In this document: positions 5,644 through 12,615 of the stretch, one piece after another
Layout of the letters: each line of letters begins with the position of its first letter
How positions within the stretch are numbered: position 1 is the stretch's first letter
IMG/VR virus record: IMGVR_UViG_3300043119_000538
Coordinates: 1 to 57,929 of that record
Length of the DNA stretch: 57,929 nt
Strand: one strand, 5' to 3'
From: a virus
Position numbers and translations under genes: made by a program
Notes under the pieces: model-generated
The model's database searches: none
Told to the model about the DNA's origin: nothing
What the model saw: the letters and a program-made list of their open reading frames with translations, nothing else

Positions 5644-7038
5644 TTACCGATTACCACCAAGCATCTGTGTGTATAACGATGCAGACACATTTTTTGTTTG
5701 ATTTACAATGGTGGTCTGTTGGTTATTAGAGTTCACTACAGATGATGCTGGTGCTGCAGGCGGTGCAATAATAATAGGTGCTGCTTGTGGTTGTGCAAGG
5801 GTTTTATCAGGTACTGTTGTTGGTGCCATAGCCGTTTTAAATGCTGTCATTCTATTTGGAGCTGCAGCTATTGTTTTATTAGGCGTTTCATCAATTGATG
5901 CCAACATATATTTACGAAATGCCGGTGTAATATCAAGATTAAACTTATCTTCCTCAGCGGCAAATCCTCTTCCTGTTATGCTATTAAGTGGATCTGTGAT
6001 TAAACCTTGAACAAACATATCAATTGCGCCAGGAATAGATTCAAGAAGACCTTGACGAATTCTTTGTGTGGCATCAAGTCCGGCATCTTTTAATTCTTGA
6101 TCAAAATAACCCATACCACCTGATAATAATGCTCCAAGTGCGCCAGGTACTTTGGACATTTTTGGTGGCTTAACTATACCTTTTGTTGGTGCATCTGATA
6201 TTTTAGGATATATTTTAGGTGCGGCTTCAGTGGTAACACGCATATCTTGTGTTAATTTGAATGGTTCTAACCCAGCATTCATTGGTGGCATTGGTTTGAG
6301 TGTTGGTTTTTTATCACCGAGCGCTGCAAGATGCTCATCTACAGTTAAGTATTTTGTAGATAGTTTTGGTTTTGGCACTGTATTCAGATCATCAATTGAT
6401 GCAAGAAGTTTATCTTTAGCAAATGCTGCAAGACGCTCATCTACAGTTAAGTATTTTGTTGATGTTTTTGGTTTGGATGATGCTTGCTCAGCAAGTGTGG
6501 CAAGACGCTTATCTTCGGCAATTGCTGCAAGACGCTCATCTACAGTTAAGTATTTTGTCGATGTTTTTGGTTTTGTGTCATTAACATTCAGTCGGTCATT
6601 TCCAGGTGCTCCCTTTAATTTGTCAGCGCCACCTCCACCTCTAAGTAACATTCCTGCTGCAGCTTGTAATCCTAAAGGTCCAAGTAATGACATAAGTCCT
6701 GCTGATCCAGCAGCTGCTAATACCGAACCTAAACTAGCAGATTTACTTTCTTCTTCATCATTATCTTTTTTACCTTTTTTTGATGGCGTTGCAGCACTAG
6801 ATACATCTTCTCTTCTGGCCTTTCCAAGCATTGCTTCTTGATAACCAACCATTTTTTTAAGATAAACAGCTTGTTCTTTGCCAATCATTTTAAGTTCATT
6901 GATACCACTTTCAAGTTTTGAACCAGCAGCATAATCTACCATAAGCCCAGTTTTATCTGAACCACCATTTGAACTAATTGCATTCATAATATCTTGAATC
7001 TTAGATATATCAGTTGGTTTGCTGGTTACTTCTACCAT
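5644..7038 (-). CDS. Candidate tape-measure / baseplate hub protein with internal repeats
   Basis: A 464-residue protein. The N-terminal third is helical, with a KK/EE-rich linker (residues about 75-100). A long hydrophobic Ala/Gly/Leu segment follows (SVLAAAGSAGLMSLLGPLGL onward, about 105-135). Three copies of KPKTSTKYLTVDERLAA (third degenerate) occupy about 155-245. The C-terminus is Pro/Ala/Gln-rich. It starts directly after the stop of the gp51-like ORF, in the place where tail operons put the tape measure behind the frameshifted chaperone pair. No sequence similarity to T4 gp29 is evident to me, so hub or tape-measure function is inferred from position, hydrophobic segment and repeats. 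Confidence 0.5.
   Translation of the reverse strand: MVEVTSKPTDISKIQDIMNAISSNGGSDKTGLMVDYAAGSKLESGINELKMIGKEQAVYLKKMVGYQEAMLGKARREDVSSAATPSKKGKKDNDEEESKSASLGSVLAAAGSAGLMSLLGPLGLQAAAGMLLRGGGGADKLKGAPGNDRLNVNDTKPKTSTKYLTVDERLAAIAEDKRLATLAEQASSKPKTSTKYLTVDERLAAFAKDKLLASIDDLNTVPKPKLSTKYLTVDEHLAALGDKKPTLKPMPPMNAGLEPFKLTQDMRVTTEAAPKIYPKISDAPTKGIVKPPKMSKVPGALGALLSGGMGYFDQELKDAGLDATQRIRQGLLESIPGAIDMFVQGLITDPLNSITGRGFAAEEDKFNLDITPAFRKYMLASIDETPNKTIAAAPNRMTAFKTAMAPTTVPDKTLAQPQAAPIIIAPPAAPASSVVNSNNQQTTIVNQTKNVSASLYTQMLGGNR
6323..6575 (-). repeat. Three direct coding repeats in the tape-measure candidate
   Basis: Near-identical blocks at about 6323-6366, 6425-6472 and 6527-6575, each encoding KPK-S/T-STKYLTVDE-LAA. 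The two most upstream in the coding direction are almost identical; the third has H for R and L for T changes. Spacing is about 100 bases. The open frame and irregular spacing mark them as coding repeats, not CRISPR. Confidence 0.85.
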
Positions 7039-7194
7039 TTAGTTATCTTTCTCTATGTGGTCTGTTAACATATGTATGTACAATTCTAATTCATATGGTA
7101 TCATGTTTTCAATATCACTTAATGCATATCTATGAATGGTTACCAATTTAAAAATATTTGTATATAGGTGAATCAAAGAAGTATGACTCACCAT
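7039..7194 (-). CDS. 51: gp51-like C-terminal extension, reached by frameshift from gp26
   Basis: A 51-codon open frame on the minus strand, from ATG (7194) to TAA (7039-7041). Its product contains HRYALSDIENMIPYELELYI, the conserved tail of marine T4-like gp26/gp51 baseplate hub assembly proteins (family pattern SLTELENMIPWERDIYV). There is no ribosome site before the ATG. The conserved block continues upstream in this frame across the gp26 stop (FFYLMVSHTSLIHLY), so a -1 slip at 7200-7206 would give a 276-residue gp26-gp51 fusion. Termination-reinitiation at the overlapping TAATG is the alternative. The next gene starts directly after its stop. Confidence 0.75.
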   Translation of the reverse strand: MVSHTSLIHLYTNIFKLVTIHRYALSDIENMIPYELELYIHMLTDHIEKDN

Positions 7195-7868
7195 TAAGTA
7201 AAAAAATTACTCAATCCCTCCAATACAAAAGTTTTATCAACACCAGTTTTATCTTTATATGGTATTTCAACTTTAAGTACTGGTATTGTTTTGAAAAAAT
7301 CTTTGATTGAATCAATATTCTTTGGATTTAATTCTTCAATAAATTTTTCAATTTCTTCTTTAGTATATTCAGATAACTTATAAACCTTTTCGCCGTCATT
7401 ACTGACAAGAACATCAATACAATTAATAACAAGATCTTCACCACTATTAATCTTATCAATTGTAGGGTATTTCATAATTAAAGTATAATGATTATCAAGA
7501 TCAATCTTTTTACTATGCTTTTCATTCTGAATAAGTTTTATATTATTAATATCAAGTTTCAAAGTAACTGTTTCATCAGTTTCATTATCAATGATATTAA
7601 ATTCAATTTCATTATTAACAGATTTTGCTCGAATATTTAACATAATATATTCAAGATCAAACATTGGAATTTCATTTACATCAAGATCATACACACAGTT
7701 TGTAATGATCTGCTTAATAGCCAATATTGTTTGGTCTATATCATCACTCTCTTGTGCTACTAATAAGATCTTTTCTTCACGTACATTATACGGTCTATAT
7801 TTTACTTTTTTACCACTTGATGGAACTGTCAATTCAAATAGTGGTAGTTCAATTTTTGGTAAACTCAT
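7194..7868 (-). CDS. 26: gp26 baseplate hub assembly protein
   Basis: A 224-residue protein of the T4 baseplate protein family (PF12322 type), near T4 gp26 in length (208). It begins MSLPKIELPLFELTVPSSGK, then KVKYRPYNVREEKILLVAQE and IPMFDLEYIMLNIRAKSV, the family's typical motifs. It is thought to act in baseplate hub assembly, comparable to tail assembly chaperones of other phages. Its last codons run through T TTT TTT before the in-frame TAA, a slippery heptamer that would fuse it to the gp51-like frame. It lies in the late minus-strand operon starting near 9682. Confidence 0.88.
   Translation of the reverse strand: MSLPKIELPLFELTVPSSGKKVKYRPYNVREEKILLVAQESDDIDQTILAIKQIITNCVYDLDVNEIPMFDLEYIMLNIRAKSVNNEIEFNIIDNETDETVTLKLDINNIKLIQNEKHSKKIDLDNHYTLIMKYPTIDKINSGEDLVINCIDVLVSNDGEKVYKLSEYTKEEIEKFIEELNPKNIDSIKDFFKTIPVLKVEIPYKDKTGVDKTFVLEGLSNFFT
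7200..7206 (-). promoter_or_regulatory. Putative -1 programmed frameshift site T_TTT_TTT
   Basis: On the minus strand gp26 reads AAT TTT TTT ACT TAA. The heptamer T TTT TTT fits X XXY YYZ with X = Y = T in the correct phase, allowing both tRNAs to re-pair after a -1 slip. The new frame reads TAC TTA ATG GTG and gives conserved gp51-like residues. The slip is two codons before the gp26 stop, a favourable spacing. Confidence 0.7.
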
Positions 7869-7893
7869 TTTAAAATCTTTCTATATTATAAGT

Positions 7894-8589
7894 TTAAAAA
7901 GTGCCACTAAGTGCAGCACCATTAGCAGAAATTGGATCTAGATTTTTTCCACGATTTATTTTTGGAACTTCAATTGCACTGTATGTAAAACCAATTGGAA
8001 GAATCATAGTCGATGTAGCATCAGTATTATTCCAATTCAACGAAATATTTCCCATGTTCACAGGGAATGCTTTAATTAATTTATACTTCTGCATTTTAGT
8101 AGTATTGGTACCATCTTCACCTGGATTACCTTGCATACCACCAGGATAAACGTCAATATCAATGGTTGCTGCATATTCATTAATATATGATACTTCATAT
8201 GGTAATTGATCAGCATCATTAATTGAATTAAAGGGACTTCCTGATGAGTAATAGTTAACAATAAATTGTAACCAACTTTGAAAAAAGTTAGCACTTTTCA
8301 TATCTGCATCAACAATAAATTCCATGGGAATTATTTTGAACTGATTTGCACCAATGACACGATTCTCTGCAACACCAGTTACTCTTGAATAATATGGTAT
8401 TGTTAAGAGATCAAGTTCTGGCAACTGAACAGAAGAACAACGAAGTGATAACTGTCTTAAATCCTCAGTACTAATATTTGCAAATGTTTGTACAAAAGGA
8501 GGTGGCGTAATTGTTACTTCATATGTGTTTGTCTTAGCAACTCCATAGCTATTGAGTGAACTTTTGAATTCTGATAATTTAAATACCAT
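7894..8589 (-). CDS. 54: gp54-like tail tube initiator (gp19-fold baseplate protein)
   Basis: A 231-residue protein with the features of the T4 tube-like fold: N-terminal KLSEFKSSLNSYGVAKTNTY, RCSSVQLPELDLLTIPYY, FKIIPMEFIVDADMKSANFF plus QSWLQFIV, and a late strand segment with LNWNNTDATS. The tail tube protein further on also has MDWNNTDSIESYDITF, so the two share the fold. T4 gp54 (320 aa) is the tube initiator on the baseplate and starts in a similar way. This protein is shorter, so another tube-like baseplate protein is possible. It lies between gp26 and an unknown conserved gene, two bases from its upstream neighbour. Confidence 0.55.
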   Translation of the reverse strand: MVFKLSEFKSSLNSYGVAKTNTYEVTITPPPFVQTFANISTEDLRQLSLRCSSVQLPELDLLTIPYYSRVTGVAENRVIGANQFKIIPMEFIVDADMKSANFFQSWLQFIVNYYSSGSPFNSINDADQLPYEVSYINEYAATIDIDVYPGGMQGNPGEDGTNTTKMQKYKLIKAFPVNMGNISLNWNNTDATSTMILPIGFTYSAIEVPKINRGKNLDPISANGAALSGTF

Positions 8590-8590
8590 G

Positions 8591-9190
8591 TTAACGACCT
8601 CTGATAATTTTGACTGAATCTGCCCAAACTTTTTGATTCGCCGCTTTTTGGAATCTTGATAAGGGAAGAAAAAGTGCTACGTCCCACTCTGCAGGAAATA
8701 TGTATAAGAATTTACTTGTCAGATGATCGCTTAAATAATGCTTTACTGTTGGTTTAAAGTATTTAAATTGCGCAGCACCATTTAATAAATCATAATTCAA
8801 CTTTAACTTTGTTGTATCATTGTACAGTGTATTGTTTGTAATGGAATAAAGGCCATCCATTAACTTAGCTCTGTAAGGCAATGGAAGATAGTGCATATTC
8901 ATACCAAGAAATCCACCTGGAACTTTTCTGAATGGAAATACAAGAGGAAATCTATCCCAATATGGCAAAGTATCCTTGTGCTTTGGGTTATAGGTAAACA
9001 TATACATCTGACCAATTCTAGGAGAACTAGTAAAACGAGTTGCATCACTACCTTTAAGCAGTGATGTTTCGTTGATCTTGCCTTGCTGTTGAGCGGTGTT
9101 ACGATACCAATCACGTGCTTCTTGAGTACGAGCAGGAATGTTTCCTTCTCGAATACCCTTTGATAATATAGTATCGAATAGTATTGCCAT
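8591..9190 (-). CDS. Conserved T4-like virion-associated protein, function unknown
   Basis: A 199-residue protein with SPRIGQMYMFTYNPKHKDTL, PYWDRFPLVFPF, GGFLGMNMHYLPLPYRAKLM and KLKLNYDLLNGA. This pattern is common in marine T4-like phages, where the gene usually lies near gp4 and baseplate genes. I do not know an experimentally assigned role. It begins at the stop codon of gp4 (TAATG overlap), so translation is coupled to gp4, and it belongs to the minus-strand late operon. Probably a structural or morphogenesis factor. Confidence 0.6.
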   Translation of the reverse strand: MAILFDTILSKGIREGNIPARTQEARDWYRNTAQQQGKINETSLLKGSDATRFTSSPRIGQMYMFTYNPKHKDTLPYWDRFPLVFPFRKVPGGFLGMNMHYLPLPYRAKLMDGLYSITNNTLYNDTTKLKLNYDLLNGAAQFKYFKPTVKHYLSDHLTSKFLYIFPAEWDVALFLPLSRFQKAANQKVWADSVKIIRGR

Positions 9191-9648
9191 TACTTGATTC
9201 CTAGTTCTATTTCCGTCATAATTCGAAAAATCCAGCCACGATCCTTGCAGACTTCCTCAGCGGCCTTCCACTTTGCCATATTCACGCCGTAAGTCATAAC
9301 TTCATTGATATATTTTTTATTCAACATTCCCTTGGGTGTTAACTTTGTACTTGGATTCGGTGCTATTGTCTGTGCTTTTGGTTTCACTTCAATTAGTATC
9401 TTTTCTTTTTTACCATCTCTATTTATTTGCTCTACAAAAAAGTCTGGAAAGTATCTATGCATTCTTCCGTCAACTGGACTTTCATATGGTATCACAATCT
9501 CTTCCGAGCCCCATTTAATAACATTCGGATGAGAATCCAAATATGCCATTAACTTAAGTTCCCACGATGATCTATAAATAATATTTGTAGGATCACCCTT
9601 ATACTTAGAAGGATTCTTCGGTTTAAATTTGCCTTGATACGCTGCCAT
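9190..9648 (-). CDS. 4: gp4 head completion protein (nuclease-like)
   Basis: A 152-residue protein matching T4 gp4 (also called gp50; 150 aa), which acts at head completion before tail joining. Motifs: KYKGDPTNIIYRSSWELKLM, AYLDSHPNVIKWGSEEIVIP, YFPDFFVEQ and ILIEVKPKAQT. The PDF...EVKPK arrangement resembles the active site of PD-(D/E)XK-type nucleases (Asp in PDF, Glu and Lys in EVK). It is the first gene of the minus-strand operon, 34 bases from a minus-strand late octamer. Confidence 0.92.
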   Translation of the reverse strand: MAAYQGKFKPKNPSKYKGDPTNIIYRSSWELKLMAYLDSHPNVIKWGSEEIVIPYESPVDGRMHRYFPDFFVEQINRDGKKEKILIEVKPKAQTIAPNPSTKLTPKGMLNKKYINEVMTYGVNMAKWKAAEEVCKDRGWIFRIMTEIELGIK

Positions 9649-9657
9649 GAAAAACCA

Positions 9658-9665
9658 TATAAATA
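9658..9665 (+). promoter_or_regulatory. T4-type late promoter for gp48 baseplate operon
   Basis: Exact TATAAATA, 35 bases before the gp48-like start at 9700, where an AAAGGAA ribosome site follows. It is partner of the divergent octamer at 9682-9689. Confidence 0.75.
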
Positions 9666-9681
9666 TGTTAAAGCTTATATG

Positions 9682-9689
9682 TATTTATA
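9682..9689 (-). promoter_or_regulatory. T4-type late promoter for gp4-gp26 operon (minus strand)
   Basis: The plus strand reads TATTTATA, so the minus strand carries exact TATAAATA, 34 bases before the gp4 start at 9648. The two late promoters fire towards and past each other, so their transcripts overlap for a few tens of bases. Confidence 0.75.
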
Positions 9690-9699
9690 AAGGAATACT

Positions 9700-10710
9700 A
9701 TGCCCAATTTTGTAGAAAATCCAAACTATGTAATAGCTGCAGCGCGAAGAAATAGTACTACTGCAATTGATAATCTTAGATTCCCAGCATCAGAAGCTAT
9801 TCCATATGTTATGCTTATGAATTTCAAGGAATATATATATAGTGAAAACATTGGACTTGGCACTGAAAATTTTGCAAATGAAATTTCAAAAGGTTCTATT
9901 GTTCTTCCATTACCATTACAATTAAGAGATTCTGTAGGTATTGAAGCAAGTTCAGTATCTGGTAATATAGCAGCAATTACAAGTACAGCAGCTGATTTTG
10001 GTTCATATCAAGGCGGTGAAGATTTTGAATCAAATGCTAGATTTTATGCTGATTTAATGAAAAATGTGGCAGGATCCGCAGCTGCCGCGACTTCTCAACT
10101 TAAAGGTCCAATAGCTGCAGCCCTTACAACATTTTTAGGTGGAACTGCAGTTGTATCTAATCAAGTAGCAGGAACTACAGGTTCTCTTCTCTTGGGTAAG
10201 GCTATTAACTCATTTGAAACAATGGAATTCAAAGGCGTAAAACTTAAATCCCATTCTTTTAACTGGAGATTATCACCGTCAAGTCAAAAAGATTCAGATG
10301 CTTTAAGAGATGTTATTAAGGAAATTAAGAAAAATATGTTACCGGCATATGTTGGTGCCGCAGGTCCTGCTGCTTTAACACATGCACTTCTTAAATACCC
10401 AAAACTTGTTATGGTTACATTTCTTGGTATTAATCAGGATTATTATTATAAATTAAAACCATGTATGATCACTGGGTTTGATGTACGATATAATGGAGGT
10501 GAACAATTAAACGTTTTTAAAGGTGGTAAGCCTGTTGTTGTGGAATTATCATTAGAGATGACTGAGGTGCAAATTCATACAAGTGATGATTACGGCGGTG
10601 GTGCTGATACCATTATACCTCTTGATGAACCTATTTCGAATCCGAATCAATTTAGACAAGACATACTAACCGGTGCACCAGGAACTAATAGCGGGAGACA
10701 GCCAAGATGA
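9700..10710 (+). CDS. 48: gp48-like tail tube cap / baseplate protein
   Basis: A 336-residue protein. N-terminal part: AIPYVMLMNFKEYIYSENIG and GSIVLPLPLQLRDSVGIEAS. Centre: Ala/Gly-rich helical segment (about 125-170). C-terminal part: the tube-like fold with FKGVKLKSHSFNWRLSPSSQ, DVIKEIKKNMLPAY, LKYPKLVMVTFLG and VVELSLEMTEVQI. This fits the tube cap gp48, on which the tail tube polymerises; gp54 has the same fold, so the 48/54 assignment between this protein and the one at 7894 rests on length and position. First gene of the plus-strand baseplate operon; the gp53 start overlaps its stop. Confidence 0.65.
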   Translation: MPNFVENPNYVIAAARRNSTTAIDNLRFPASEAIPYVMLMNFKEYIYSENIGLGTENFANEISKGSIVLPLPLQLRDSVGIEASSVSGNIAAITSTAADFGSYQGGEDFESNARFYADLMKNVAGSAAAATSQLKGPIAAALTTFLGGTAVVSNQVAGTTGSLLLGKAINSFETMEFKGVKLKSHSFNWRLSPSSQKDSDALRDVIKEIKKNMLPAYVGAAGPAALTHALLKYPKLVMVTFLGINQDYYYKLKPCMITGFDVRYNGGEQLNVFKGGKPVVVELSLEMTEVQIHTSDDYGGGADTIIPLDEPISNPNQFRQDILTGAPGTNSGRQPR

Positions 10711-11285
10711 ACTACTTTAAATTTTTCCCAACAGTAACATACAACGGCAAATCGGTAGTAAATATTACTCGCCGAACTGCTATTCAGCAACAATTATATA
10801 GTTCACCTATTTCATTCCTTTCATATTCAATTAAAGATGGTGAGAAGCCAGAAGACATTGCTCTATATTATTATGATGATATGGGTAAAACTTGGCTTGT
10901 ATTCATGGCCAATAATATCATTGACCCTGTTTCTCAATGGCCATTATCAAATAGTGACTTTGAAAAAATGATTATAAAGAAATATACTGAACAAGCACAA
11001 GCAGTAAATCCAGCATATGTTGGAAATGGTGTTATTAATTGGACACAGAATGCATCACTTACCAGCAATATTCTATGGTATCAGAATGCCGAGAACAATA
11101 GAATCAGTAAGGATACTTATCTGTTAAATGCAGATTTAGGATTGATCACTGCAGGTGATTGGTACCCAGTACGAATTTATGATTATGAACTTGAACTGAA
11201 TGAGAATAAAAGAAACATATTCTTATTTAATAGAGCATATGCGTCGCAAGCCGAATCAGAATTAAAGGGATTGTTGAATGCCTAG
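10707..11285 (+). CDS. 53: gp53 baseplate wedge subunit
   Basis: A 192-residue protein very close to T4 gp53 in length (196). gp53 joins wedges in the baseplate and has a LysM-like N-terminal part. Here this is SIKDGEKPEDIALYYYDDMG followed by KTWLVFMANNIIDPVSQWPL and FEKMIIKKY, the same arrangement as T4 gp53 (GSPRPEELANAIYG, YWVLLMCNDNYDPYYGW). The start overlaps the previous stop (ATGA), and the end overlaps the next gene, so expression is coupled. Confidence 0.88.
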   Translation: MNYFKFFPTVTYNGKSVVNITRRTAIQQQLYSSPISFLSYSIKDGEKPEDIALYYYDDMGKTWLVFMANNIIDPVSQWPLSNSDFEKMIIKKYTEQAQAVNPAYVGNGVINWTQNASLTSNILWYQNAENNRISKDTYLLNADLGLITAGDWYPVRIYDYELELNENKRNIFLFNRAYASQAESELKGLLNA

Positions 11286-12615
11286 TCTGACTCAAGCTGG
11301 ACAATACGAACTTGTGAGTGTTTATCTCAGTGACTATACAAGACAGAGCAAGATAGAAGTGTCTGCTTTAATGTCTGGTTTTACTATCACAGAATCAATG
11401 TCAGCACCATTTATGACTGGTACAACTACACTCTTTGACAGTGATGATATTTTATCAAGATTGCCAGTCATAGGTGAAGAATATATTGAGTTCATATATA
11501 AAGACTTTTTTGGTAAAGTAAGAACTGATGTGTTTATGGTCTTTTCAGTATCTGATATTAAATATTCAGATCCTAATAACCAAACATTAATTCAGTACAC
11601 ATTAAACTTTGTATCAACACCTAGAGTTCTTACTGATAGCTTTAGAGTCATGAAAGCATTTAAGAATCAGAAAATAAGTGATTATGTAAAACTACATTTT
11701 GATGCTACATTTAAAGCAGCAATGGATCAACAGCGTTTAAAACCAAAGGAATTAGATGTTGAAGAAACTGATGGCATTCAGAATCTTGTCATTCCAAATC
11801 TTACTCCTGTTGAAACGTTTTTGTTTTTTGCTCGTTATGCTTATAAATCAGATTCAAATACACAGTCTTATCGCTTCTTTGAAAACAGAGATAGTTACTT
11901 TTTTGGAACAAATGAGTATGTTATTAAACGCTATGGAACAAAAGTTTCTGAAACTGAAATGCGACCACCAAGTGTATTGCAAGATGGTGAAGTAAAGAAT
12001 TTCTATTACAACTATCTACCAAACATGGATGCTAATTCACAATATACGCTGATGTTTAATATTCGTGACATCAATTTTGGTGAAAAAGTAAATACGATAA
12101 ATGATATTAACAAAGGTGCTTACAAACGCAACGTATATGCAATTGATATTTTAAATGGGACTATTTTAATTCCTCAAACACCATATAGTATTTTAGATGA
12201 CTTTTCAGATAATAAAATAAAGTTACCGCACAGCAAACAATTTATTGATGAAGTCATATCAGATAAGTATACTCGATTTGTTTTAAAAGATTATACAGCA
12301 CCTGCAGATGTTTCAGGACCTGCAGTCAGACTTGATGCTAATTATTCTGACCTATATAATAAGAAAGGTTCATATTTTTACCAATATGATCAAAACACCA
12401 TTGAAGTTGAAATTCATGGGCATAATGATATTGTTGCTGGATCAGTAATCAATCTTCAGTTACCATTGAGAGCAAAAGCCAATTCAGGTAATACAAAAAA
12501 CATAGATGTTGAACGCAGTGGTTATTATTTGGTGAATGAAATACGAAATGAATTTCTAAATAAAGAATATAAACAGAAACTTACATTATCACGATATGGA
12601 ATTGGAACAGCATGA
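11278..12615 (+). CDS. 27: gp27-like baseplate hub protein
   Basis: A 445-residue protein placed directly before gp5, the usual partner of the hub protein gp27 (T4: 391 aa). It begins with beta-rich sequence (IEVSALMSGFTITESMSAPF, GEEYIEFIYKDFFGKV), followed by a helical segment with FRVMKAFKNQKISDYVKLHF and NLTPVETFLFFARYAY. The end has VEIHGHNDIVAGSVINLQLP, typical for hub domains that mimic tube subunits. Identification rests on layout, domain pattern and position; identity to T4 gp27 is low as judged by eye. Overlaps gp53 and gp5 genes at both ends. Confidence 0.72.
   Translation: MPSLTQAGQYELVSVYLSDYTRQSKIEVSALMSGFTITESMSAPFMTGTTTLFDSDDILSRLPVIGEEYIEFIYKDFFGKVRTDVFMVFSVSDIKYSDPNNQTLIQYTLNFVSTPRVLTDSFRVMKAFKNQKISDYVKLHFDATFKAAMDQQRLKPKELDVEETDGIQNLVIPNLTPVETFLFFARYAYKSDSNTQSYRFFENRDSYFFGTNEYVIKRYGTKVSETEMRPPSVLQDGEVKNFYYNYLPNMDANSQYTLMFNIRDINFGEKVNTINDINKGAYKRNVYAIDILNGTILIPQTPYSILDDFSDNKIKLPHSKQFIDEVISDKYTRFVLKDYTAPADVSGPAVRLDANYSDLYNKKGSYFYQYDQNTIEVEIHGHNDIVAGSVINLQLPLRAKANSGNTKNIDVERSGYYLVNEIRNEFLNKEYKQKLTLSRYGIGTA

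Noticed and set aside
6323-6575. Three regularly spaced repeats considered as a CRISPR array
   Set aside because: Spacing and repeats are in frame inside an open coding gene, repeats are imperfect, and there are no cas genes.
6152-6841. 229-codon plus-strand frame opposite the repeat-bearing protein
   Set aside because: It is a mirror of the repeats and Ala/Gly codons in the minus-strand gene, which fits the operon; no ribosome site or family.
8591-9190. Naming the gene after gp4 as gp53 or gp2
   Set aside because: A better gp53 match is at 10707-11285, and the protein does not resemble T4 gp2. It is left as conserved unknown.
9573-9580. TATAAATA on the plus strand inside the gp4 gene
   Set aside because: It lies inside a minus-strand gene 120 bases from the plus-strand start and is redundant with the better-placed octamer at 9658-9665.
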